NCBI RefSeq assembly: GCF_018446385.1
Contig: NC_055990.1
Coordinates: 25,159,726-25,223,725 of the forward strand
Direction: 5' to 3'
DNA from: Zingiber officinale
Taxonomy: Eukaryota; Streptophyta; Magnoliopsida; Zingiberales; Zingiberaceae
Length of the DNA: 64,000 nucleotides
The translations under genes were made by a program, and so were the position numbers. Under the pieces are notes generated by a model. It searched no databases. It saw only the letters and a list, made by a program, of their open reading frames with translations, and was not told where the DNA came from. Shown one piece after another: positions 1 through 10,501 of this stretch (position 1 is its first letter; every line of letters begins with the position of its first letter).

Positions 1-1900
1 AACTGGAAAAGATGCTACCATGTTACAACTCGTGGAAGTATATTTCTATACCAAACATGATTTATCTCAAAAAAATATTTAAGAAAGAAAAACTTAGTGC
101 ACAAAATGAAGAAGCAGCTGACATTGATTGAAAGACTCAAACACGAAAAAATAGTTATCGCATATTAATAGAATGAATTCCTCAATGCAAAATTACAAAT
201 CATGAAAACAACACTAAACTCACACTTCTTGTCAACAGTAATTGTTACAACTTCTTGTCAACCGTAGTTGTTACAACTTCTTGTCAACAGTAGTTGTTAC
301 AATGTCAGATTCACATTGTAGCAACTATTATGAGGTAACTACTACAATAATATAGTAGTTATCTCACAGTAACTACTACAACATTGAGGTAACTGTTACA
401 ACAATATAGTAACTATCCCACAGTAGCTGCTACAATATGGATCTCACGTTCACTATTCGTGAGCTTGATCATGACTCATAAGACATATTTATGTGGTGGA
501 ACCTGTAATGCAGGGCCGACAATTGGTGGTCAAGGTGTGGCCGACGCACAGGACACCACCTCTAGCAGGTCCCACTTCTATTGACAAAAAAAAAAATCGA
601 TATTTATTGAATAAAAAATTAAACCATAAACTCTAAACCTTAAAATTTTTTTAAAAAAATCGATGTATCTTTTGTTCCTCCATCTTTTCCTATTTGTCCC
701 TAAATCCTAAATCCACTTTTGTTCACTGCCTCACCCTCGAACTTTTCATCCACGCCGATAGCCATCTAAAATCATTTTTCTAGTTCCCACATTCCCACAT
801 TGTGATTTTCAACACTATCATTGTCGCATCATTGTATTACCACCGTCACACCATCGCCCACTAATATTACACACGCGCCTAGACTTTTCAAGACTTCTAT
901 TTAGGTAGAGTTTTCTTACTTGATCCCTGTTGATTTAGTTTCGATCATGATTAAATGAAAAATGATTTTAGATTACTCTTGATCTCCTTTTATTCCGATA
1001 AAATCTCTATTTTGTTAATGAAATTAGTTTTACAGTATCAATTTCATTATTTTTTTATATGAATATAAAGACTCTTTTTTTTTTCCCAACTGTAACGGTA
1101 AGATTTCATACTCATAAAAATATCTTTTAAATTTTTTTCAAAAAATATATATGTTGCTCGGTGAGAAAAATATCTTTCATTTTTTTTTAAAAAAAATAAT
1201 ATATTAAATTAAAACTCTTTAGAGATATGTAACCATATAATGACTCTGTTTGTAACAGACATAACGAGTCTAATTTAGATGGGAGATATAAAAAAAATAA
1301 TAACGAGTGTAATATTGAAGGATAGTTATATTATTTTATAGGAAATGTCCTTTTGATTAAATAAATAATATATAGACTATCCTTTGACGATAAAACAGAA
1401 ACGTCCTTTAAATTTTGCCCTGTAAAAATTTAGAAGGCCAAGTGAAATGGCTAATACTCGATGAGTTGATGGGCTAAAATGTATTATTTTTCCTTTTTAA
1501 GAAAACCCCATTGGCCCGATCCACCTAACCCTACTTGCAACTTACTTTCAAACAAAAAACGTAGAATATTTTTTTCTCATTAGACAATTTGTTTACACTT
1601 TTGTAGCAAGTCGTGTGAGTTGATTCCGCTTCTTGACTAAGGATGCAGCTGGTTCACACTTTGGCAGCTGAGAGTCGTCCATCGACGGTGATTTGCCCGT
1701 CGACCAAATTTACTATTTTACCCATTTCTAATATAAAATTATCATGGACACCGACATTCTCTCGTGTGGTTTTCTGCTTTGTTTCTGTTCTCTGCGCCGA
1801 CTCGTGATGCAAAAAGGTTGGAACCGCCAACCCAGATATTGATGTTATCGCAATTGCTGCCGCAGACCTTTGACCTCCCGACTCATGATGCAAGAATACC
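1..1900. other. AT-rich spacer upstream of the SEC14-like gene
   Basis: I see no convincing gene here. The stretch is AT-rich with homopolymer runs. It holds a short minisatellite (224-301), followed by loosely repeated blocks containing GTAACTACTACAA-like and TTGTAGCAACTA-like words to about 445. The part from about 1700 may hold the promoter and leader of the SEC14-like gene. A 19-base direct repeat (TCTCTGCGCCGACTCGTGA) occurs at 1789-1807 and again at 1934-1952. Confidence 0.5.
224..301. repeat. 26-bp minisatellite, three copies
   Basis: Three tandem copies of a 26-bp unit beginning ACTTCTTGTCAAC and ending GTTACA start at 224, 250 and 276, with one or two substitutions between copies. 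The following 140 bases (302-445) hold looser, partly inverted repeats of the same vocabulary (GTTACAA, TAACTACTACAA, TTGTAGCAACTA). Similar words recur in the MITE at 19478-20039, so this may be the remnant of a related element. Confidence 0.7.
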
Positions 1901-1952
1901 ATGTCATAACCGGCTGATCCCGCCCGTGGGGGCTCTCTGCGCCGACTCGTGA

Positions 1953-2026
1953 GCGGAGAAGAAGACGACGCCCCTGCGGAAGAATCTATTCCCGATCCCA
2001 TCTTCCTCTTCGTTGTCGTCGTCCAG
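1953..2026 (+). other. Probable 5' UTR exon of the SEC14-like gene
   Basis: A pyrimidine- and purine-patterned leader-like stretch ends in CGTCGTCCAG followed by GTAAGG, a strong plant donor site at 2027. The next plausible acceptor in front of the start codon is TTCATATTTCAG, ending at 3237, only four bases before the ATG at 3242. This would give a 1.2-kb intron in the 5' UTR, common in plant genes. The left limit of the exon is a guess; a full-length cDNA would settle it. Confidence 0.4.
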
Positions 2027-3241
2027 GTAAGGCTTCCCGCTCTCTTGTTCTGTAGCCCTTCTCCCCTTTTAGTTGCTAGTCATTTTACTCGATTAGCCTG
2101 TGTGGATTTTGCTCGGTCCGGTCTTAAGTGGGGGTCTAAGGTCTGCTGCGTTTGGATAGATTTGGTGTGTTGACTCTTGATTTCTGTGGAGATCGTGTGA
2201 TTTCGAGTGCAGTGGAGTCGATCCTGTGATTTCTGTCGTGATCGTGTGATTTTGCCTTTACAGGATCCGTTCCTGTTTTCGTTTGATTTATTGTTTTCCT
2301 CATCCGGTTCTTTTACCTCGATAACAACGCTTGCCGTCGGTTGTTCTATTTTGAAGTTTGTTTTCCTTGATCTTCTCTCCTGATTCATAGTTGTATCTAG
2401 AATCTGAAAATTTCGAGCAGAACTTTTGTGGCTTCTTTCTTGATCGCAGAATACATGAACGGGGTTTGATATGCTTATTTATCCATAGTTCTGAAACAAT
2501 AACGACTGATGATTCTAGAGAAAAGTAGATCTTTGTGGAATGTTCACTGGAATAAACTTCAACTTATGGTTGGTTTTATTTGAAGCGAAACAATTTATCT
2601 GTCTAGAATATAGTTTTTAAAAATATTTATATTATTCTTTTTATTTTATTTGATGAGATGCAAAGATTTTTTTTCCCCCTTTGCCTGCTCGTAAAGGAGG
2701 AAGGTGAAGCTGATGAGGATGTGGGGAAAGCAGTGAAGGTGGAGGCTACGGTTAAGGAGGAAATTTAGGAAAGCATTGTACTTGCAATAAATGGATTCTC
2801 AATACATTTCCATCCTATCTTAACCTCTTTTTCCTTATTTGAGAAACATTCCGTGGGGCAAATGCTAAATGAGAAACTGTCACACTTGCTCCACAAGCTA
2901 TTGCTTTCAACGCTTTAGTCATTTGTTTTTCTTTTCTGTGCTGTGCAGAACAACAAAAATAATAAACCATGAGTCTTAACTATTTGGAATAGAGGAATAT
3001 GCATATGTTAATCTGTTTAGCCTGCCCTTTTGGGTTGGATACGTGGATCTTTGCATCTATATACTGAGAAGAATTCTGAACAATCTTCCGGTGATTGAAT
3101 ATGATCTTCATCATCGAGCAAGGGATTGTTGTTTTGTTATGCGCTAGAGAAAATGTAGAAGTTATACACTGCCAATTGATACAGATATTCTCAACAGTAG
3201 TGTGATTAATCATCTCCTCGTCAGGTTCATATTTCAGAAGA

Positions 3242-6200
3242 ATGCGGAATTCGCATAAAGAGAAAGATGATGAGGCTATCAAAGAACAAAAGGTAGGCAG
3301 ATCTAACAGATCCAATTATTGTTTTGTGCACTTATCTGCAACGTTATCATCATATTATTTGTGATATTTTTATCTGCTTATCGTCTTTTTATTTGTGATA
3401 TGTATATATATTGGTTTCATGTGTCTGTTCCATCATCTTCATATACTACAAATGATGATACGATTATCTGGTTTGACAGTGATTGTATAGGTAACATATA
3501 GTTAGATATGAATACTCATGCCACAATCCAATTAGATAAGAGAATTAATACAGTAATTTATCAAGTCCAACCATACACTTAAAATGCTTAAGCCCAAGTC
3601 AATATTAGCTTACTCATTAAGTTTATGAAACATCGTGATCAATCTATTAACACACCATGTAAGATTAAACTGAGGTGTTATAGTCTCCCAGTCAATAACT
3701 GAAGTTCAATTCATACTTCAAAATCATTCTTAAGGCAGTGTATGGTCCAAAGTGTTAGACCAGTAGTACACATGCACCTCTTACACACCACACCATGTTT
3801 AAGATTAGGGCCAGTTTAATGCCAATTGTCACAACCCAAACATGAAAAAAAAAGGGCAGTCCGATGCACGAAACTCCCGCCATGTGGGGTCCCGGGGAAG
3901 GATCCATTGTACGCAGCCTTATCTTGCTTTTTGCAAGAGGCTGTTTCCAAGATTCCCGAACCCTGGAAACAGCCTCTTGCAAAAAGCAAGATAAGACTGC
4001 ATACAATGGATCCTTCCCCGAACCCCGCATGGCGGTAGCTTCGTGCACCCTTTTTTTTCATGTTTGGGTTGTGACAATTGGCATTAAACTGGCCCAAACA
4101 TGAAAGAATTAATATTAATTTGGCAGGTTTAACCACTAGGTCAAAAAGCTGAGTCTAGAATCTCTAGATCAAAATGTTTAACTCCAAATAATAGTTACTC
4201 AGTTATCCTCTTCATGTCGGATAACCCGATGAGGTGTGTGCTAAAACATATTTCGCAAACGTGCACAATGGAACACAAAAACAGTATAATAATTCTAAAT
4301 TCTTACATCACACGCACCACATGTATACGGGGATAAACATGATCATAAAACAAAATTTTATGAAAATGAATTTAAACTGGTTATAACTGACGGATGACGT
4401 GGAGTGGAAATTGCATCAACCAAGCAACCCTATCGAAACCTTGCCTCTATTCGTGTCCACACCAAGCAATCTTTGAGACAACTTCGGAAGTCACGAATTC
4501 CGTCTTTGTGAAAGGTACTACCCAAAGTTCTGTCTTTGTGAAAGGTACTAGCCTTGGGTTTGAAGACTAAGTTTGGTGCCTAACGACATACGCAACCAAT
4601 TGACACCAAACAGAAAGAGACCTTGGCGAAAGTGACACCAGAGTTGACACCTAGAATCGGCAACAATCTTTGTTGTTTGGTTGGTGTGGAGTTACTGCTG
4701 GTGGTGACCTCTTGGCTGGCAGCAAGCAATCAAGGCCAGTGACATAACCACAGCCGGCAGAGCCGGCTGTTGGGCGGCAGCGCATACGGACAGGAAGGGT
4801 AGCAGCACCTTGGGCGGCTGCGGGGGCTTCCGGTGGGGTCACAACCTCGTCAGGTGGATGGTGGTGGCCAAGAGGCCCAACGGCGGGGCTGCCGACATCA
4901 GGTTGAGTGTGACGGCGGAACAAAGGGGTTGTTGTTGGTGCAATTTGCACTAATGATCTAACTCAGTTTTTGATGAATGACAAGTGGATTAAAGTTAAGA
5001 GTATTTGTAGTCTAATTGCTTTGCCAAGTGTGCAGGAGTTGACAGGTCTGGAGGACCTGACACCAGACTGAAATCCAACTAGGTCTGCGGGACCTAACAA
5101 CTAGCGGGAAAACCTAGTAGGTCAAAAGCAAGTCAAACGACTGTAGTTGGTAAGTAAAAGTTAAGCAACTGGAGGAGAGATCTAGTGAGGGCGCGTTCCC
5201 GGTTGAGTGATCAGTAGGCGTCAGTCTAGCTTAGATCCATTTGGGAAACATAAGCTGAGACCTTGACTAGATCTTGGTCTCAGTGAAACAGAATCTAATT
5301 ACTATTATTATCTTATCCTGCTAACTTTGTTTTGCAGGATAGACTAACTCTTTTTTTTAAGGAAAGAGAAGGCTGCAAAAGAGTGGTCCGGGTGCTCGGA
5401 AGGGATCCGGGCACCTGGAGTTGGTTTGGGTGCCCCGACCAGTTTCAACCAGGAGGGTGCTTAGCCAGGCACCTCGGCAGTCCGGGCGTCCAGAGTTGGT
5501 CCAGGTGTTCAGATCAAAAACTTCATCTAGAAGTTGAGTTGGAGCGCGATGAATGGCCGAGCCCACGTCAACAGTCCAAGCGCCCGGAGGTGGATAAACT
5601 TTGCGGATGAAGTTTCGACAAGAGCTCGTCATGTAAACACAGTCCAGTAGCCCAAGGGGCGATCCAAGCTCTCGGACGGGGCTATAAAAGCAACCTTCGA
5701 CCCGCAGGTTCAGAACAACATTTGTTACGACTTTCATATTTGTGCGCTACTCTGAAAAGGCTTCAACGACACTGAAAGGCTGCACCGAAGTTCGAAGAAC
5801 GAAGACTTCTCTAAATTTGCTTTTTATTTGTCGATAATGTTATACAGCTATTCTACTTAAGTTTGTAAATCCATTACGAAGTGATAGTGATTGCCCATCG
5901 AAAGCACTCTCACATGTGGGTCTTGGAGTATTAGTTGTCGAAGGTTTTGAACTTAGTAAAACTACTTGTGTTAGCGTGTGCTTTTGTTGTCTCTCTTTTC
6001 GGCTGCGTGACTTGTTTTAAATCGCGATTTTCTATTAACGTTATTCCCCCCCCCCCCCCCCCTCTTTCTAGCATATTTACGGTCCTACAGTTGTCCCCTT
6101 TGTTTGGTTGGCGGCAAAGAGAGAAGAGGGAGAGAGAATAAAACCTAACGATTAGGTTTTAATCAAAAGAGAGTTAATTTTCTCTCCTATCTAATCTCAC

Positions 6201-9200
6201 TTATAGATCCCTTATCAGGATAAAGGAGCAAGTTCAAAATCCGCATCCATTAACTCACAACTCATACCAATAGCCTTAAGTTTGGTTCAAGGCCAAACCA
6301 GGTTGGGTTCAAAACCAAAACCCTTGGTTCGATAACCAAATCCCCTTTTAATTAAAACCAAATCAGTTGGTTAATAATTAAACCAAAGAGGGTTCATCTT
6401 GTCTTCAAAAGATGTGGTCCATTCGCGCTTTCGTTGTGTCAAACACTTTTTTTTAGATTTGCCCTTCGTCTGTCCAACCTGACTCAATCTCTCTCATCTA
6501 AGAATCCAATTATCAAACTCGTTTAAGTCTTTCGGATAAACTCGTAGTACGTGTGCCCTAATAAGTTCTCGATTATGTTGGCCTAATTAACCATTTGATT
6601 ACGAATAGTACAAGTGGCATCTAATAGTACATCATGATCCCTAATTAACCAAAAAATCAACGGTTGATTCCAGAACCACTTCTGAAACCTTTCAGCAGTT
6701 AGAATGAGTCGTGCTTCGTTCCTTTCACTCGTCTTATACTCATTTGGTTCAGGACATGATCTATGTGTCAATCCCCATTAGGCTTATTACGTCACACCTA
6801 ACCCAAATAATACTTCCTCGTCATGTAAATTCAAATTATCAGACATGTGTAGTACTATATTCTTAACATGCGTTACTTTGACCAAAAACCTTGAGTAATA
6901 ATCTTAACCAGTGGTCAAGTATATTGGTAGAATCGACTCTAGAGTTTCGATCTTTGGCAATATACAAACCAGACTTGATGTTTGGAAGAACGAAGTCTAG
7001 TCATGATTAGATGACTAGCAAGGGTAAGTCCTAACCGAAAGTTGGGGAAATGAGAAGCCTACTAAGTGACTAATCATAACTGAAGGTTAGGTAAGGGGAA
7101 GTCTTGATGAGTGAAGTCAGATCCTAATGAGTGAAACTAGGTGGTGGAAATCCTAGTCAGTTCTAGTGAGTGAAGCTAAGTGGTGGAAGTCCTGGTGAGT
7201 GAAGCTAGGTGGTGAAAGTTCTGATGAGTGAAGCCAAAAAATGAAAGTCCTAGTGAGTAAAGCTAGGCCCTAGTGAGTGAACCTAGGTGGTAGAAGTCCT
7301 GGTGAGTGAAGCCAGATAATGGAAGTCTTAGTGAGTGAAGCTAGATAATCCTAAGGGGAGATAACACTAGGTAATGAGAAATCTTGAAAAAGTAAACTCC
7401 AAGCATGTCACTTTCGGTCGACTGGACCAACGAATTCTTAATACTGCTAACACGGTTTTACTTTACTATTTTATATCTATTGTGCTAATTCAGTGTTACA
7501 GTTAAGTCTTAGTAGATCAGACACTAAGTAGGATTAGAAAAAGTCCAAACAGGTATAGAGAACCAGATGTTTGGGGAGGTAAGCACTGGAGGACAGAGAT
7601 ACAGTGAGGACGAGCCCAGTAGGGTTGTAGGTGTTGGTCTAGCTTAAATCCATTTTAGAAGTTTTAAGCTGAGATTGTGATTAGATCCTGGTCTTGATAA
7701 GATAGATCTAATTAATAATGTTGTCTTATTTTATTGTGCTAACTATGTTTTGCAGGATATATTTGTTATTTGAACTAATAGGCTTTTGCGGGAGTTAAGT
7801 ACAAAAATCAGCCTCGAATGAACTGTATCCGAAGTGCCTCAGAGCTGTGGGGAGGCACCCTCACGGAGATAAAGTTTGCACTGCGAGGAGGCGCCCTGGA
7901 GTGCGCTGGAGACGCCTCGGAGGTGCATTGGAGGCACCTCAGAGCGCTTGGAGGGGCCCTTACGTGGATAAAGACCGCAGGTGTCGGAGTTGATCAAAGC
8001 CGAAGTTTACGAGATAAACTTTGAGGTCCAAGGCGTCTCGGATGAGGTTGGAGGCGCCCTCAACATCCTTTAAAAGCCATGTTCAACCCGCACAAAGAAT
8101 CAATTGATATACAACGTGTTTACGTGCTTCCTCGACCATCCAGCTCCGATCATACAATACTTCTCTGCCGCATTCAAGTCTCAACGACGTGTCTCAACAA
8201 TGCAAGAACGACACAACACCGCTACGTACTCAAACGAGCCTAGACTTGGGTAACGTGTTGTTTTTTTATTCTTGCGTTCTTTTTGCACATCATATTCGAA
8301 AGTTGGTAGTCTTGTTACCAACTTATTTTTTGTAAAGAAGCGCTTGATTAGTGGATTACCCATCGGAAAGGTCCGAAAGACCTGGGTCTGGGAGTAGGAG
8401 TCGCTAAATGCTCTGAACCAAGTAAAATTGATCGTGTTGATTTTGTTTTTCCAGTTTTAGTTGTTTACTTTCGCCGTGCACTTAGTTTTATAAAAAAAAA
8501 TAAACGAGTTTCAAATACACGTGATTACATGATATACATCTCTTCACAAGTAGCGGCGTATCATTTATTGGCTATCCAAACACCTTTGGACACTTCGATT
8601 TATCCCCAATTATCCCATGTCCACATCTTTAAGAGATGTTTAATCAAGATGTCAAAGTATAAGACTAAGATGACTTGAAAACTCAAGTAGAAGAAAACTT
8701 GCACTCGAGCTACAGTAAGAGCTTCATTGGCATATCCATATATGTAGAGAATCATATGAAGTCTTACAGATCATTCCAATGAACTAGTTACCATAACTAG
8801 CATTCACATTTAACTCTCGACATCTCAATGTCTCTAGCCAGTGAGGAACAGGGCTGCGTGGTTCCCAAGGAGTATAACCGTGCTAGTCTCACATAATCGA
8901 TGATGTCTGAACATTCATAATTACATATGTTGAGATGCTCACTAGTATCCAATCATAAGTTCTCTCATGCTATGAATCGTATTGTGGGCATTCATTAAAT
9001 GAGTTTAAGATTCAATCATATATATAAAATATGTATACTCAAATAGTGAATCTTTATTTATTCAATAAATAGTATATACCATAAGGTCATTGTCTTAAGG
9101 CATCTCTTAGATATAATACTTTATCAGTGCATAAGTTTTTCATGCAAGACTGAAGTTTATTGGTCTGCAAGGTAAGATGTCGCAACTCATAAGTTGAACT

Positions 9201-10501
9201 TTCTTGTATTTGGTGCCAATGTTGACATTTGGATTGAATTTAATGAAGTACAGTTGGTTGGCAAATCAAGTCAATCATCACCAACTACTTCAATTACTTT
9301 TCCAACCAGAAAAATCTGTTACTTATCAACAGTGGCACAAATTTTAAATTATTACTTTTCCAGACAACTTGAAGACCACTTTCATATGAAATTGAATGCA
9401 AATGGACAATTTCAGGAAGTCATTTAAGCTGTTCTTTTCCTAATTTTCTATTCTGTTCCCAATCAAACAACAGATTAAAGATCTCCGTGCAGCAATTGGA
9501 CCCTTGTCCGGGCGGGCTTCCATGTTCTGCGATGATTTATGTCTGGCGAGATACTTGGAAGCTAGGAACTGGAATGTTGATAAGGCGAAGAAAATGTTGC
9601 AAGATACACTCAAGTGGAGAGCAACTTACAAACCTGAAGAAATTCGTTGGGTGAGCTAAACTTCAGCTAGTTTGACAAATATTTGCAGAAGTACAGTTTT
9701 CTCGCTGTCTTACCGGTTATTTCAGCATGAAATTGCCAGAGAAGGTGAAACTGGGAAAGTGTATCGAGCAGATTTCCATGACCGAGATGGGCGAACTGTA
9801 CTTGTACTGAGACCAGGGAAACAAGTGCGTCATTGAACATATCACTTATGTGAGCACACATTCATGTAGTTATTGTATATAACTGTGGTTGTTGCAGAAC
9901 ACATCGTCGCAAGACAATCAACTCAGGCATCTGGTGTATCTCCTAGAGAATGCCATCATCAACTTATCCGAGGACCAAAAGCAAATGATTTGGTTAATAG
10001 ACTTTACTGGATGGTCATTGACCAACTCAGTCCCTATTCGGACTGCTCGAGAAACAGCACACATTTTGCAGAGCCACTACCCTGAGAGGCTCGGAGCTGC
10101 TTACTTGTATAACCCTCCTAGGATTTTCGAAACATTTTGGAAGGTCCGAGCCTCCTTAATTTGCCTACTCTTTGGTACTGTGATATCTAACAATTGTGTT
10201 TCTGCGCACACAGATAGTCAAATATTTCTTGGACCCCAAAACATTTCAGAAAGTGAAGTTTGTGTACCTAAAGAACGAGGAAAGTGTGACACTCTTCACA
10301 AAGAACTTTGAACCCGAGGTGCTACCTGAAGATTACGGAGGAAAGAGTAAAACGCAATACAACTACGAGGAGTTCTCCAAGTTGATGATGAAGGATGACA
10401 TTAAGGCTGCTGCGATTTGGGGATTGGATGATAAGCATGCCTCCTTGTCTGGTCATCGTGTTGCACCAGAACCTGAACATTGCGCCGCACAAGCAACTTG
10501 A
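3242..10501 (+). CDS. SEC14-like / CRAL-TRIO domain lipid-transfer protein, 286 aa, 5 coding exons
   Basis: Coding exons are 3242-3292, 9474-9650, 9726-9824, 9898-10143 and 10214-10501; all introns are GT-AG and all exons are in phase 0. The 286-residue product starts with a charged tail (MRNSHKEKDDE). Next comes a CRAL-TRIO N-terminal helical region (about 18-75, with LARYLEARNWNVDKAKKML), then the lipid-binding CRAL-TRIO fold (about 80-245). Family hallmarks visible are MIWLIDFTGWS, HILQSHYPERLGAAYLYNPP and FLDPKTFQKVKFVY. It resembles the plant soluble 'random slug protein 5-like' PITP group. These proteins exchange or present phosphoinositides and other lipids at membranes; the exact ligand cannot be read from sequence. 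There is no GOLD or nodulin domain and no transmembrane helix. The 6.2-kb first coding intron is packed with mobile elements. The start is chosen because the ATG follows a good acceptor and the frame runs into the conserved domain. Confidence 0.9.
3808..4095. mobile_element. Palindromic Au-SINE-like inverted dimer
   Basis: The 288-bp stretch folds on itself almost end to end. The outer arms GGGCCAGTTTAATGCC and GGCATTAAACTGGCCC match perfectly and continue through CAATTGTCACAACCCAAACATG. Inside, the right half reads like the 3' part of the plant Au SINE: GAAACAGCCTCTTGCA, then a run resembling AAGACTGCATACAATGGATCC, TTCCCCGAACCCCGC, GCTTCGTGCACC and a T-run. The left half is the same unit inverted. 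The tRNA-like 5' part with the A and B boxes is missing from both halves. Because the palindrome reaches beyond the T-run, the unit that was copied in inverse orientation included flanking DNA. Naming Au SINE rests on memory of that family's 3' end. Confidence 0.7.
4096..4932. other. Intronic repeat-like DNA, unassigned
   Basis: This is non-coding sequence inside the first coding intron of the SEC14-like gene. It contains a short direct repeat of GTCTTTGTGAAAGGTACTA (about 4502 and 4533) and a GC-rich block at 4650-4930. That block gives a spurious minus-strand ORF with proline- and alanine-rich composition and no recognisable domain. The stretch looks like part of an old LTR-type element into which the solo LTR at 4933 inserted, but I could not identify it. 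Confidence 0.3.
4933..6089 (+). mobile_element. Solo LTR, SIRE/Maximus-like Ty1-copia type, with TSD GTTGT
   Basis: The block starts TGTTGGTGCAATTTGC and ends in a C-rich tract (about 6046-6062), then CTCTTTCTAGC and GGTCCTACA. This is the TG...CA layout of plant SIRE/Maximus-type LTRs. A perfect 5-bp target-site duplication GTTGT lies at 4928-4932 and 6090-6094. No internal retrotransposon coding sequence is present, so it is a solo LTR left by recombination between two LTRs. It lies inside intron 1 of the SEC14-like gene, in the same orientation as the gene. Lineage assignment is from memory of typical LTR ends. Confidence 0.75.
6095..6939. other. Intronic AT-rich repeat-like DNA
   Basis: Non-coding stretch between the two LTR-type sequences in the first coding intron of the SEC14-like gene. 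GGTTT/AACC-rich words such as GGTTCAAAACC and CCAAATC recur around 6270-6380. No ORF with a recognisable domain is present. It may be the continuation of the older element seen at 4096-4932 and 8516-9190. Confidence 0.3.
6940..8515 (+). mobile_element. Damaged second SIRE-like LTR fragment
   Basis: The segment at 7570-7760 aligns by eye with 5165-5340 of the neighbouring solo LTR: both carry GTCTAGCTTA, AGCTGAGA, TAGATC and TGCTAAC followed by TGTTTTGCAGGATA. Both then run into a CGG/GGCACCTGGAG-rich stretch and a region with CATCG preceding AAAG and TGGGTCT. The front part (about 7080-7370) has degenerate 30-bp repeats of GTGAGTGAAGCTAGGTGG. The 3' end stops near 8515 without the C-rich tract and CA terminus, so the copy is truncated. 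Exact borders and a target duplication could not be defined. Confidence 0.55.
7080..7370 (+). repeat. Degenerate tandem repeat, about 30 bp
   Basis: Roughly ten imperfect copies of a unit built from GTGAGTGAAGCTAGGTGGTGGAAGTCCTG-like words follow one another. Spacing varies between about 25 and 40 bases. The array lies in the front half of the damaged SIRE-like LTR. Internal tandem arrays are common in LTRs of this group. Confidence 0.6.
8516..9190. other. Intronic LTR-like DNA, unassigned
   Basis: No gene. The stretch runs from GTGATTACATGATATACATC to shortly before exon 2 of the SEC14-like gene. Its complement has the look of a plant LTR or large non-autonomous retrotransposon end (words such as GAGACTAGCACGG and GAACCACGCAGCCC). 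No partner LTR was found, so this is only a suggestion. Confidence 0.3.

Noticed and set aside
224-301. CRISPR-like array
   Set aside because: The repeats are directly tandem without unique spacers, and the genome is eukaryotic; it is a minisatellite.
3755-4136. Four overlapping ORFs on both strands with near-identical peptides
   Set aside because: They arise from the two arms of the SINE palindrome; the peptides mirror each other and are not proteins.
4651-4950. Minus-strand ORF rich in proline and alanine
   Set aside because: GC-rich stretch inside an intron that overlaps the start of the solo LTR; no domain, no splice context.
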